From the NCBI GenBank assembly GCA_903813345.2, contig CAIIXF020000006.1, forward strand, positions 15,752,348-15,816,347: 64,000 nucleotides of DNA, given 5' to 3'. Positions 51,972-64,000 of the stretch are shown piece by piece (positions within the stretch are counted from its first letter, which is position 1; each line of letters starts with the position of its first letter). The stretch comes from Owenia fusiformis (lineage: Eukaryota; Annelida; Polychaeta; Sabellida; Oweniidae). The translations under genes were made by a program, and so were the position numbers. The notes beneath the pieces are model-generated. The model was not told the DNA's origin. It worked only from the letters and a program-made list of their open reading frames with translations, and made no database searches.

Positions 51972-54900
51972 ATTAGTTACAGGACGGGAATATTGAGGTC
52001 TTAGGCAGGCATTAGGTGTTTTATATGACCTCAAACAGATTTAAATGTTTCAGCAGCTTCCTTATAAAGATTAGATGAGCTAGCTATCAATTAAACATTT
52101 TCAGGTCATCTTATCTTTAATTTATAGGAAGCTCTAATAAACAACATATGTTATGCTAATCATTTGGATAAGTTTGGTAAATGTTTAATTATTTATGCCT
52201 CCATTGATTTAAGCCTATGCAAATCACACATCTCAGATATCAGAGGTGTCAGGATTAAGATTCATAATCCCTTGGTCAGATTTACCAGAGTTTGGAATAC
52301 TTTACTCAGCTTGTTTCAAACAGGTCATGTGATTGATGCAAAGAATTCTGGGATGGGACATCGGTTGTTTAGGATGCATGAATAGTGTATGAAGACTTCT
52401 CAGGAAACTGTTTGAGATTCTGGACACACTATACTAAGCTAAAATATACTGCATTGGAATTGAACAAGTTTACATACATAGATTTTTTATGAGGTTGAAT
52501 TTGTTTGGAATGTTTATTTAAATTGGTAAGTGAAGTTTGTATTTCTATTTAAAGCAGACCTAATGAAAAGTGAGTAGCATTAATAGAGGTTATATTTTCA
52601 TGAAATTGAAAAAATGAAGAGGTCGTAAGAGGCAGTACGGACAGGCATTTCTTTTCAAAACATTTTGAGGGAATAAGATTTTTAATACAAATGGAATATT
52701 GAAATAATGCAGAGTAGAATTCTAGCAAATAATTATGAGATACTTAAAAACTTCAAATATCAAGGTTGAAGTTACTGTACTGTAAAATTCATATAAATTG
52801 AAAAAAAATCTAAAACAAAAAACTAGATGCTCACTGATGTGTTCTCTCATAAATATATAAGGAAATGACTTCCCTAAGAAACTTATGATCTCCATCACAA
52901 TTTTAACCTTTCTGCTCCTCTGGATCCAAAATGTTTCAGTTGAATCAGAAAGAGTCTATATCATTTAAAGAAGTCATTCAGTGTCAGAATTATTGTAAAT
53001 TACTCATTTTTCAATTATGCATGCACAATTTCGAATAGGTTTTAATTTTGTGAGACATCAAGAACTTTGGCATCGGCATTCAGATTTATGGGAGTACAGA
53101 TGTCAAATGTCACAATTTTTAACTTCAGAATTTTGACAGGTTACCGATATGTTACATATTTTCCAAGATTTTTGGGTATACATTTTATATTGTTGAGGAC
53201 GTTAAACCACATTTGGATTATAAATAATGTCACTTTTGAGTTTGTAAGTGGATTAAGGATTACTGTGTTGTACTTTAAATTCTTGTTGGCATACAATCTA
53301 TGTAAGGAAAAGTCATGATCACCATTATAGCTTGTACATTGTATATTGGATTTCAACATTATGAAATAATCGTTGGTTGCATTATAGCTCGACATATACA
53401 AGGAAAGGCTATTATTGGGAGAATAAGTAAAAAGGGTAAGTTGATATCTTATTTTTCTTTCAGCTTTGATTGGAGGTTTTGGTTTAGAGTCATTGGGTAT
53501 AGTATTTGATGAATGCAAAGGGTAAATATTTTTTTCAGTTCTTCGGCGTATTTGTTAATAAGTTTGCTCATTTCCCACAACTTTTATGTTTTGCTATATC
53601 TGCTGAGTAGATTGTATTGAAGGTACATGTATCTGTAGCATTCACTTTAATATTACACATTTTTATTTACTTGTTCTATCCATTTTTCTTCAAAAGTGTC
53701 AAAATTCGTGCTCAAATACTTACTAAATCATGTATATTAAGACTGCTTTTGGTACATTTCCAATAAACCTTGTGTATCATTTACTATACCTTTGTGATTT
53801 ATATTTTTTATATTTTAAATGTACTTTACTCTATAGGTGACATGTTTTAACTTATGTACTAATGCATCCCCTCGTTGATTTAAAAAAAAGCTACAGTTTT
53901 ACAAATTATAAACTTCATTTTTTGAAACATTTTTGAAGTTCAGACATCTTGGTTTCAATTTTCTCAATACAGTATTTAGTCTCTTTTTCATCTAAATTAT
54001 AACTCATAAAAAATTCAAGACACAGTGACATGAGTTTTAAGATTTCTAAAAACATGTTCTAATAATAAAGACTCCTATTTTAGCATAACACGCAGGGGAT
54101 GTAAGCCTATAAGCACTGGAAGTTAAATGCCAAAATTCTTACAACTGAGTGCACTCTTAGACTAACATTGTATATGTAATAGCTCAACATGGTTCCCGAG
54201 CTGAGGTTATGTTTATAAACATTGGTTTGTAACATGAGGCCAAGAGGGTATCATGTTTGTCAAAGACTGCAGTGTTAGGATAGGAGTAATATAAGTTTCC
54301 CCTTGTGGCACTTCAGCACCCTTTTCTAGAGATATTTACTCTGCTTCATACTCCAATACTCTCCCCAGCATAGGATTTTGAAAGTAGTGGAGCACCCACT
54401 TGGTAATCTATTTGCAGACACTAGAAAATATTAATTTTTCTAGATACAGTTTATATGTTTGAATAATAATCATTGGCTGAATCATCTCTTGATAAGCAAA
54501 ACCTTCAAATGACTGATCTAAGCCAGAGTGTAATAATACACCATTTGGCTCAGGGTAGTACTTTATGAACTGTTCATCAGCTTTCTGCAATCTTGGAAGT
54601 CTTGCTGCACACTTTCCAACTTTTGCTTGAAGCTATGTGTTTTTATTATACTGGGAGTCAACATATCATTTCCATCCCAAGGGCTTTTCTGCTGTTATAC
54701 TGTGAACAGAATACTTTAATCACTGGTTCATATATATATATTTTCACTCATGTAAGTATTTGTTTTACCCTTTTCAGAGGTGATTTTACATTTTTATGAA
54801 AGACCTTCTTTTACTATACCTCGGGATATGTATATGTGTGAGGGTCCATGTTACATAAGGACTTGATGTGAGACTGGTAGATTATAATATGTGACATTTA

Positions 54901-56192
54901 CTTTAACTGTTCATTCATAATTAAAGTGTTCTCCCCAGGATTTTGAAATTCTAATTTGACAAATTGTACTGTACTGCCAATTTTTCATGATTTTCTAAGT
55001 ATTCATCTGGATGCAAATGGATTTTCAGCTTGGTAAAAGGTGATTTTTCAATTCCCAACTCTGAAGAGCACCAGATCTCATTAGTTTGCTTAAATGCTGG
55101 GTAAATTGTGTTAAGTCATCCTTGGTCTAAGGGTATTTCAATTGTTTCTATGGCTGCTATAGCAGTGAAGCCTGCTCTTGAGGGATGGGTTAGATTGATT
55201 TGTGCATTGTCTCCATTGGTACTCACATGAGACAATCAGGACTTTGCACAGCTTATGTGTGGCTAAGTCCTGATAAGTTCATGTTTTAATTAGTACAAGG
55301 ATTTAACATCATATATCATACACTCTATTCATTGATTAAATTAATTAGTTTAGTCTGGGTAGAGTTATTTGGTTCAGTTGAGGATTGTTTAGATTAAACT
55401 GACCTATTAATTGAACAACTTTCACTGCTCATTAACACTTTCTGCAGGTGGTAATTAACTTTTTATCACATTTTAAAAGTGCTGTACTTTCTTGTGCTGA
55501 TAGGAAGGCATGTGGGCACCACAAAAAATCATACATCTATTTAATGGAGATTTTATAGATGCAAAGTAGACCAATGCATTAAATAGGTCAATAAAATGGG
55601 ACAAATTTCATATATTTCTACCAGAATATAATTTTAGAGAGATACAAGACAAGACTTGATTGCTGCAACTGCAGGGTACATAGGCATCTTTATCTCGTTT
55701 CCAAACCTTGTAAAATCAAAGCCGGTAACTGTTCTGAGAAAGAGGTAACACCTTTAAGTCAAAGCACCTGATGTAACCATGACAACATATGTTTTGTTAT
55801 GTGGTGCCTAGAACAATGAGCCAGTCTAGTGTGGTACTTTAACATTTCAAGTTCAGAACAACCTAAACTTTAGAACAATATTTCTCAATATAGATGCACT
55901 TAAGGTTAGAATATAAGTGAAAATAGCAACATTCCCAAATACATAAAGGGCAAAGGTCTCCTTCAGGATACAATGGGATAACCTTTGAGACAGCTGCTGA
56001 ATTCTACATTACAGCAATCATTTGTACCATCCCCCATATTCTATGTTAATTAGAAAGAGTTGTCCAGTGAAACCTGTGAATAGTGAAACCGAATGCTGGG
56101 ACTGAGAGGCCAAAAGTGTTTAGATCAGCAAGTGTTCATATTTCAAGGTTTGTTCATCATTGGAAGATTTAGGACCAAGAAAAAAATGTTCA
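51972..56192. other. Non-coding stretch, nothing recognised
   Basis: AT-rich sequence with scattered short frames. No splice-flanked coding exon, tandem array or inverted-repeat element could be supported. Confidence 0.5.
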
Positions 56193-56199
56193 CATTTAG

Positions 56200-57056
56200 C
56201 AGTGTTCGCGTTGACGCTGTTTTTTCTCGTTTTTACGGAAATTTCAAGAGGTCGGACGGGAAAATCAGAAATAACTTACGTCCCTGGGACGCAAAGATTC
56301 TACACCACCATCAGGTAACTTTTACTGCAGCGTAGAAGTGATAAAACATGATTTTCTGAAGAATTTTCAAATCGTCTACTTCCTTGATCTCAATAATGTT
56401 TATGTCGGCAAATCTGATTGGCTACCATAGTGTCTCAGTATATTCACGGGGTTTCTAGTCTGAAACACAGCATTTGATTGGCTATGGTGCCCTCCGAGTC
56501 ATTCCGGAGTATACCGAAGCTGGATAATCTGTTGTACGCAAACATTAGTTTCAAAATTGAGAATTGAGACTTGTTTTTCACGATAATCTTAGTTAAGCTT
56601 ACTTCCACTAGGAACCGTTAGATATCGATCTAATGTTATACATCAATATAATTATTTAATGATAGATCAACGTTTTTCATCTAAAAGTCGTCAGAGTAAG
56701 GAGAAATGTTAAAAAAGAAACAAAAAGTTCACGACCTTGAAGATCGGTGGTTGGTAAAATGTGAAAACAACTCTTAATTTGAGTATTTCTTTCATTCATT
56801 TCAGAGAATTTTGGTATAACATAAGTAAAGAATTGTGTGAAAAGGAAAAAATGATAGATATTTATCGGGAGAATGCATAGAATTACAATTTATGTCATTT
56901 TATCCCGTTTTAGCGTAAGCACTCTATTATCGCCAACTTCACTTTCACTTTAATAACAAAATATGAGGGACGCAAAAAAAATTAGACGGGACTCACATTT
57001 TTCAAATGTGTTGCGTCCCTGGGACTCAGAAATTTAAATGGCTAGCGCGAACACTG
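56200..57056. mobile_element. 857-bp TIR element CAGTGTTCGCG, 7-bp TSD CATTTAG
   Basis: Left 'CAGTGTTCGCGTTGACG' and right 'GCTAGCGCGAACACTG' are inverted. CATTTAG is repeated at 56193-56199 and 57057-57063. Inner 'ACGTCCCTGGGACGCAAAG' and 'TGCGTCCCTGGGACTC' lie towards the two ends, and two CCAAT-type 'GATTGGCTA' boxes are near 56417 and 56474. It is GC-richer than its surroundings. The open frame over the left part (to 56335) may be a relic, but no transposase motif was seen. Confidence 0.83.
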
Positions 57057-57063
57057 CATTTAG

Positions 57064-57996
57064 TGTTTGGTAGATTAGAGAGGTGTTCGGATAAACAGTA
57101 TGAGGATTTAATTTATTTGGATGGAGTCTATTTCCTTGCACGGAAAGAAATATTATACAGTCTTTCAGTCTGGTAGCTTCAGTTTGTCCTTATGTCCCCA
57201 GAGCTAAATCAGAGAATCCTTTCAGTTTTATGTCTATTTTGGATTGATTTATTACCCCGTCACTGGGGATTCTTTCTTACATTGCATAATTCAACACATT
57301 TGTATATACATGTACCTCCAAATGGAGTTTTATTTCATGGCTCGCAAAAAATCTCCTTTTGCTTTCTCCCGAGGTGACTCTTAATTCTGATATCAGTGTT
57401 TTACTTTGAATTGTTTTTTTCACTAGAATAAATGATAACGTATCTGATCTGCAATTTCTTGATCCTATCTTTATTCTAGTCAGTTCACCGTAAACAGGGA
57501 ATTGAAGGCTATATTTCACAATGAATCAACTGGCACATATGACTAAAGCTGTGTAGAATAAGAAATGACGATTTTGGCCGATTTTTCTTCATCATTGTTA
57601 CTGAAGCTCTTGATCTAAGAATAACAATTTGTGGTCATGGAAGATTAACAGGTATATATACAGAATATTTGACTCAGGCATAAAGCTGTCATAAGGCAAA
57701 GTGTTAATATGAAGCTAGACGTATAAGCCCTTGATCTCCCTCCCCCTAGTAGAGGTACACAGGTTTGATGTAAGACAATTGTAGGCTGCGGGATAGAAAC
57801 GGATCATATGACAGATTTCATCTTTCATATTATCAAATATACAGGTTTTTTGATTCTGTATTTTACTATTATATCAAAGAAACTATTTAAAACCATACCA
57901 GTCTTTAGCTTCATTATAGGTTGATACTTTTGACATCTTTTTATGAGATGCTCACAATGCTGCACAATGGTTGTAGATTGGGGTTAAATCATTGTA
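57064..57996. other. Non-coding stretch, nothing recognised
   Basis: No gene or element signal beyond ordinary AT-rich sequence. Confidence 0.5.
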
Positions 57997-58045
57997 ACAA
58001 ATGGCAGGTAGTGACATTTTGCATGTTAATGCCTTGTTATGTTAT
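57997..58045 (+). repeat. GTCACCACC-family fragment, copy 5
   Basis: 'CAAATGGCAGGTAGTGACAT' followed by 'TTTGCATGTTAATGCCTTG' matches the right end of 9246-9386. Only this end remains. Confidence 0.75.
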
Positions 58046-58572
58046 TGAAGGGCAGATGGCCATCAACCATCACCAGTTTCCTCAAAATGGAGGAAGTGGC
58101 ATCAGGACATGGATAATTACTCACTGATATGGCTAGCAGCAACCTTTGTCATTTATTCTGGAGGTTTAAATCACCATAGTGGGAACATAAAACAAGGAGA
58201 AAATGATTTAGTTTTACTATCATGAAACAGAAGCCTATACTATACTAAACTTCAAGTCATCATTTTTGAATGACGTAATCATGGTTTTTACAAGCATGGT
58301 TAATAAATGAATTACATTCCTTCAAGAGTGTGATGATTTTTATACTTGGAAAAGCAATCAAATTATTAGTATTGATATTTCTACAACTGAATGCTAAATA
58401 TTTCGTCTTGGGACCATAGTCGTCATATTAATCAGAATTATCAAAATCAAACATGCACATATTGTATAATTACATTAATATTTTACAAGACCACAGAAAA
58501 TACAACATAGACCTGTTTCCCCGAGAATCAGAATATCAGATTAAAAAGATTGATCTTGTCTTTTGTTTGCAG

Positions 58573-58743
58573 AGATTACAGCTAACGCTTGGATAGATTT
58601 CAACGAGAACAGGACAAAAAGCTGGCCAGTATTAGATGTATTCTAACGACATAACGGCAGACAATCGTAGATGAAATCACATTACATGAGGTCAGCAGAT
58701 TATAGCAGATCACACCGTTGAGGAAAAAGATGGGCATTTATAG
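58573..58743 (+). other. Candidate 5' exon with possible start codon (171 nt)
   Basis: Acceptor 'TTTTGTTTGCAG' and donor 'TATAG|GTAAGT'. The exon has stops in all early frames, a short upstream ATG frame, and an ATG at 58730 in a favourable A-rich context reading MGIY before the donor. This fits the last 5' UTR exon and first codons of a + gene continuing beyond the window. It is unproven; it could also belong to a non-coding RNA. Confidence 0.4.
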
Positions 58744-60020
58744 GTAAGTACTTGTGTTATAACCCTGTTCTATTCTTACATCAAATGTGACCTTGGGTAG
58801 AAAGAATGTAAAGTTAAAATGTTAAAATGAAAAATATCAGATCATTTTAAAGATATTTTGTTGAAAGGCATGACCATGATAAGTATAGCTCATGTCAATC
58901 AGTAAATATTAATGTCCAAATTTACAATTGGAAAAAAGCATTAGATTTCTGCATTTGATTTGGTTACATTTGAATGATCCTTTTTCAAGTAAGCACTCTG
59001 AAAAAATACATTTTTATAAGCTATCAAAAATCATATCATTTATTTAACTCAATTTGCAGGCCATGTTAAAGATGCCTTCTGCGTTCATATCGGAAAACAA
59101 ACCAATTTGTAATATTTAGTTTTGAATTCTCTTGTGCATTTGGATCATTGTCGCATCAGAAATCGATAAGACGCTATCATATTCCATCAATACCTCTCAA
59201 ATAGATTGAGATCCGCTATTGGCTTTTTGAATTACCAGAGGGCGAAGTGGAAAATAGCAACCAATCAGATTTTGAGTTATCAGTTTGACTTTATTTAACC
59301 CAAAATATCGAAGGCATAAGCAAAATGAATAGAACTGTAGTTTACAAAAATATGGTGTAACACTGCCCCTATCAAATAAACAAACAAACAACAAATAAAT
59401 AAAAAACAAATTTTCTTGTTTTTCAACATGCAACAACAATTATTTGTTTTACCATTGGCACTTTAGAAAGCTCATGATTTTACATTCAATAAATTATATT
59501 TTCAATGTTGGGTGAATAAGATAAAAGCTGATGCAAGGTATAAATGTGACAATTACATCAATCAACCTTATTTTTATTACAGAAACTGGCTGTAGTTAGT
59601 ACATTCATATATTTCACATGTCAGAAACATAGACTATACTACACTTGAAAATATCCATCAACCGCACTACAATTGCTGTCCTTCAAAGTCAGTTTCAAGG
59701 GAAATTTTATTTCAATATATCTGGAATATGTTTTTTTTTTAATTTACTGTTGACATGTTTATTTTTGCTTAAATCAAGTAGAAAGGATAGAAACAGGTTG
59801 AGACCTAGTTTCAAAAAACTTGGTCATAATTTTATAATATTTTTGCTCTCGTGCCAATTTCATAAAATCTGTGCCCCTTCTATTGTACTTTACATGTTAC
59901 CATTGCTATCAACAGATACAATAGTAAAATTAATATGAAATTTAATGCATATGAAATCAAAATTTGAGAAAGTTGCACATATGAATATTATACGTTATAT
60001 GATTTTTTTCTCTGCCTAAA

Positions 60021-60136
60021 ATCTAGTGTAGCTGTGACCCCCTTCCACTACTTGACTACACACCTTCTCATACTTGTGAGCAGATGTGCAGTAGTGTAGT
60101 GGGGGGGGGGCTCACCAGGGTTGTAGCTAGACTGCC
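60021..60136. mobile_element. Short TIR element, copy 2 of 45372-45482 family
   Basis: 'CTAGTGTAGCTGTGACCCCC' opposes 'TTGTAGCTAGACTGCC'; it shares 'CTTGACTACACACCTTCTCA' with the first copy, plus a run of G at 60101-60109. Confidence 0.6.
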
Positions 60137-62685
60137 TTAAATCACTCCTAATGTTGAAGCTTATGGGGACATAAATGTTTGGCATTTGGCATTTTACGAA
60201 GCAATAACTCACAAGTTGGCTTATCTATGATGACTAGTTTTATGCTATATTGGAGTTAATAATATTTTGTGATGTAAGATAAAAAATGGATTTATTAGGT
60301 TGAAAGCGATGTGACTCATTCCAAAAATAATCTATAGAACTGTGGACTCTGCTCTGCAAATTATATTTCCATGAATGTTTCGCTAATTAAGTAATACATA
60401 AAAAGCAAGTTGTGTTTCGAATTTGCAGCATTCATTAGGTTGGTAGAATAAACGAGTTAAATTTTCAGAAAAATAAGATCAGTGAAAGGGGAGGGTCATC
60501 ACCATATGTAATTTCAGGCCACTAGCATTTTTGCTATAAACCTGCCCAGCCTTTACTAAAACTAACTTATCTGTTTCAAATAAACCTTGGTCTAGAACAT
60601 TTATGAGGCATGCAAGTCGGGTGTGTTTTATCAGTGAAAACAAATTGTTCGTTTAGTCTCATAGGATCAACATTAAACCAATTAGGCTGTAAATGTAATC
60701 ATAGCTGTCCAGAAATAGAGGAAACCATGCTGCTTTGTGTTTTTAGAACTGATTTGATTATTTTAGGTTTGTGTTTGTTGCTGTTGAGGTGAGACAAAAT
60801 AATGGGCTCTTAAAAGTTGACCAAAAATGGGCCTCTTAATAATGGCCTTGTTTCTTGTGGTTCTGGCTGGTCATACCTTTAGTCATGGACCTGAAGATTG
60901 AGAGATGGGCTCTCCATTTGGTGGTTTTTTAATCTGGCAACTGTGAAACATGTTTGCTTGCTTTTGAGATATAAATTGATTGCCAAACAACATGGGCACA
61001 TCTAGGATGACATAGAATTTGTGAAAAGAGAAAATGTTTCAGGAACATGGACCTAACTTTTAAAAGTAAGCCAGAATAATTTGAACTTATTTATCATCAT
61101 TAAGGTTAGGGCCTTCCCTTATTGGATTTTATACATAGATATGTCTGAAAAATGAGAACATTATTTAGATTAATCTTTATCCTCTGAAAGGTCAGTTAAG
61201 GACTATGTCCAAAGCAATGTATTAATTAGCCTATCTTCAGATAATCTCAGAATAAAGCATTCTATGGATTCTCCTCCTGCTACATTCTGAGATATCCCTT
61301 GTTGATTCTGTGGTGATGCTGCCACTGACATGTTACCCTTAGGTTTAGAGTCTAGAAATAATAACTACCCTCTGACTATGATTTTACAGAATTTAACTGT
61401 TTAATACTGATAAGGATAGCCATTATGGCCTTTAATTGCAGTTTTAATATGAAATAAATGTCAGGAACTTATGAAAGCATATTGTTATGATTGAAATTCT
61501 GAATTTAGTATGGAGATGAAACTCTCTTTTAAAGAGGCAAAATCAGACTATTGTGAAGGGTATCACTGACAAACTGGTATCAACATTTCCATCTTTCACT
61601 GAGCTTAGAGAGGGTCTGATAGATCAGAATGCCACTGACATGTTGGAATTCACACAGTGCACAACACATGTTGTTAGATAGACATCATATACTGTACTTT
61701 CCTAACACATGTAGGATTTTATGTTTATTTGCGCCTTATTGTTGGTAAGTGAAATCTTTTATAGTGGGACCACATTTGCATTTCTTTGGATGGAAATACA
61801 TCAAGATGTCTCATAACTGTCTGACATATATTATTTGTATTGATGTATTCACATGGTATTTTCATTATTTCCAGTAATAAGCCGAGAGAGAGATGAGAGA
61901 TTAGACTGTAAAAACTCAAATTCAATGTGTTAACTCATAGGGGATATAGAATTACCATTGATTTGAAATAGATTTTGATAAATTGATTATAATATGTATT
62001 TTGTAAAGAACTATAATATCTTTTGAATATTCTAATCGGATGCAGTATTAAAATTTCTCATTTCTTAGTAAAACAATAGAAGAATAGATTGATAGGTGTT
62101 GAGAAATGGTGGGTTTGTAGATGAATTGCGGATTTGTAGATGAATGATAGGTTTGTGGATGAATGTTGGGTTTTGCTGATAACATTTTAATTTTACTCAT
62201 TGATGACAAATACCAAGAAGTTATTATGACCTGGACAATTGTCATGTTGAAATGCATTTCTTAATAACATAAATGATTGATTTGACATTAATGTAGTTTG
62301 TTAATCAATAAATGTTTTCACCATCAAAATGAATATTAGTTAAAATTGGGTAATTCAAATGCATTGACTCACTTAATCAGAAAAGTTAAATAAACTAAAG
62401 TTAAATAATAATCTAAACTCATCCGTTCACTTTGATTTTCAATCATACTGATATTACTGGACCTTTATTTATAAAAAAAAAACAGAAGTATAAATATTAA
62501 GGATTCATTCTCATTTGGTCTATTTGTACCCTCTTCCCTCAGTCTATACTAATCCAGTCCCACTTTCTCTTTCCCACTCCCTGGTTAGATACATTCTAAA
62601 CTATGATTACCCTTAATTCACAATCAGTAAGACCACCCTCTGACTAATACATGATTTGCAATTTTAGTACTGATAAGATCTTTTA

Positions 62686-62785
62686 TGTCACTACTTCTTT
62701 TGTTGATGGTGTGTGGCAGTTGTTGTTTGGCATTTGGCAGTCAGCATTTGGGGTCTGTAACAAGTTGCATGGTAATGTCTTGTTG
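62686..62785 (+). repeat. GTCACCACC-family short repeat, copy 6
   Basis: 'TTTTATGTCACTACTTCTTT' at the left and 'TGCATGGTAATGTCTTGTT' at the right, with 'GGCATTTGGCAGTCAGCATT' between. A decayed copy of 9246-9386 in the same orientation. Confidence 0.65.
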
Positions 62786-63500
62786 GTAATTTAAATTTGA
62801 ATGCAGAAATGTTTGTTATATTTTGACTACATAGTCAATATTATATAGGTTTGATATTTGATGTGCAGACAAAGACAAGTTCTTCCTAAGGGTAGACCAT
62901 ACTTGTTTCCCTGTTTGATTTTCAATCAATATGAACACATCATACCTTGGAAATCCAAGATGAGGGTAGACTATAATTTGATTGATTAAGTTACTGTTCA
63001 ACATTCAAATCTAAACCCAAGACCAGACTTGAAAGTTGTTCTTATATTATTTTTGTTATTCAATCAACTAGAAAGTCAGGATGTCTAAATGTTACTTCAT
63101 GTTATATGTTACTCAAGTTTTCCCTTTCATTTTTTACCTGTAACATTTTGTTTGAAACATTTGTCTAAATAAATCTGCTACATTGCTGAATATTAGAATG
63201 ATTTGTTTATGCTCTCACTTAATCATTTAGCATAGGTGTATCAGAATACAAATAGATTATTTACAAATGCCTCCTTTGATTTGAAGAAATCTATGAAAAT
63301 GAAACAGACAAGATTTGTTTTCATTGATCTATTTCAAATTTTTAATTTAATTCTATATCGTTTAATTTTGAGCCATCTCACATTTCCCTTATTCACTGTG
63401 GAATACATCCCTGTTATATATTTTTATTGCTCAATAAAAGGGAAGCATGTCATTGCTCATTTTGAAGGTCTCATGTTATTACATAGAGTTGCATACCCTT

Positions 63501-63517
63501 CTAGTTGAAAGCCCATG
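63501..63517. repeat. Isolated 17-mer identical to the 3314-3353 hairpin arm
   Basis: 'CTAGTTGAAAGCCCATG' is exact to 3337-3353. It ends one base before the start of the duplicated block 63518-64000, so it may mark an element boundary. Confidence 0.7.
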
Positions 63518-64000
63518 GTTCAACATATTCGAGAAGTCAATAGCTATAATAAATTCGCAGATTTTGCTCGCATTTATGTAAGCTTTTCTCTTTTGACGGA
63601 TACTTTGTGTCTTTCCTTGAAATCATGACAGGTGTAACTGATCTACTGAAATCAACTTCAAGTGCTTACTACTATCTCCCAATGTGAGCTACATCAGTGC
63701 TTTTTGTTGAGAAAATATGTAAGTTATTAGCCGCTTCTTTGCCGATCAGGATTTAAATTCTCTTTATCTGTCATGTACCTAGCAAGATTCAGAGATTTTG
63801 ACTTGTACGTCATGTCTTTCTGTCAAAACTTCCATTTTTGGTTTCTTGGTAAAGAGTATCTTCTCAATGTATAATGAGAATTTGCTGTTCGGCACAGAAG
63901 CACCTTTTAATTTTTTTCGATTTTCGCAAGGAGGACACTAACACAATTTTGAAACGGTTGATAGCGGGCTCTAAAGGCTGTTCTAACAGATCAGTCACAG
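63518..64000 (+). repeat. Recent copy of 31865-32351, runs off the window
   Basis: Same orientation and ~99% identity to 31865-32351, with a 4-nt indel ('AATTATATTGCAG' against 'AATTCGCAG'). It starts abruptly after the 17-mer at 63501-63517. The right boundary is outside the window. Confidence 0.95.

Larger units (their letters stand above)
58744..63500. other. Non-coding stretch, presumed intron
   Basis: AT-rich. It contains the two small repeats annotated at 60021-60136 and 62686-62785, plus a short tandem 'GATGAAT...GGTTTGTGGATGAATG' near 62110-62170. No exon recognised. Confidence 0.5.

Overview
This window is nuclear DNA from an intron-rich, AT-rich animal genome, probably a marine invertebrate. 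The evidence is the GT-AG split genes for metazoan proteins, the absence of bacterial gene organisation, and the many short inverted-repeat transposons. I cannot name the species. Two genes are solid and converge on each other. A third, a broken intronless transporter, sits inside an intron of the first.

Layout: 1-2300 is repeat-rich. At 2305-11483 (+) lie twelve consecutive exons of a lamin-tail protein of the LMNTD1 type: the later part of an intermediate-filament rod, a proline-rich linker, a lamin-tail domain and a proline-rich C-terminus with no CaaX box. The 5' end is outside the window. Inside its intron 5957-8373, on the minus strand, is a drug/metabolite-transporter (EamA, SLC35G-like) retrocopy broken by a frameshift. 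The LMNTD1 3' UTR runs to about 12.8 kb, and 12.8-15.9 kb is intergenic with old repeats.

At 15866-35477 (-) is a complete five-coding-exon RNF141 orthologue (254 residues, N-terminal myristoylation-type MG...S, C-terminal C3HC4 RING). Every splice phase matches. Its fourth coding intron is about 17 kb and is packed with repeats: a 190-bp ACGT-dense satellite with higher-order structure (18.5-21.2 kb), a second 119-bp ACGT-rich array (30.1-31.0 kb), a roughly 1.1-kb palindrome with a transposon nested in one arm, a 919-bp element with an exact 8-bp target duplication, and several foldback elements. A possible poison exon for RNF141 lies at 23250-23348.

From 37.4 kb to the end no convincing protein-coding gene is visible. 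A CRE/ETS-containing first exon near 38.3-38.4 kb, a 386-nt exon at 42.9 kb and a 171-nt exon at 58.6 kb (all +, strong GT-AG sites) could be the long 5' UTR of a gene whose coding part lies beyond the window. The rest is intronic or intergenic sequence with small terminal-inverted-repeat elements. The last 483 bases are a ~99% identical copy of 31865-32351.

LMNTD1 and RNF141 as neighbours are of evolutionary interest, because in human they sit in two regions (12p12 and 11p15) that are usually regarded as paralogous.
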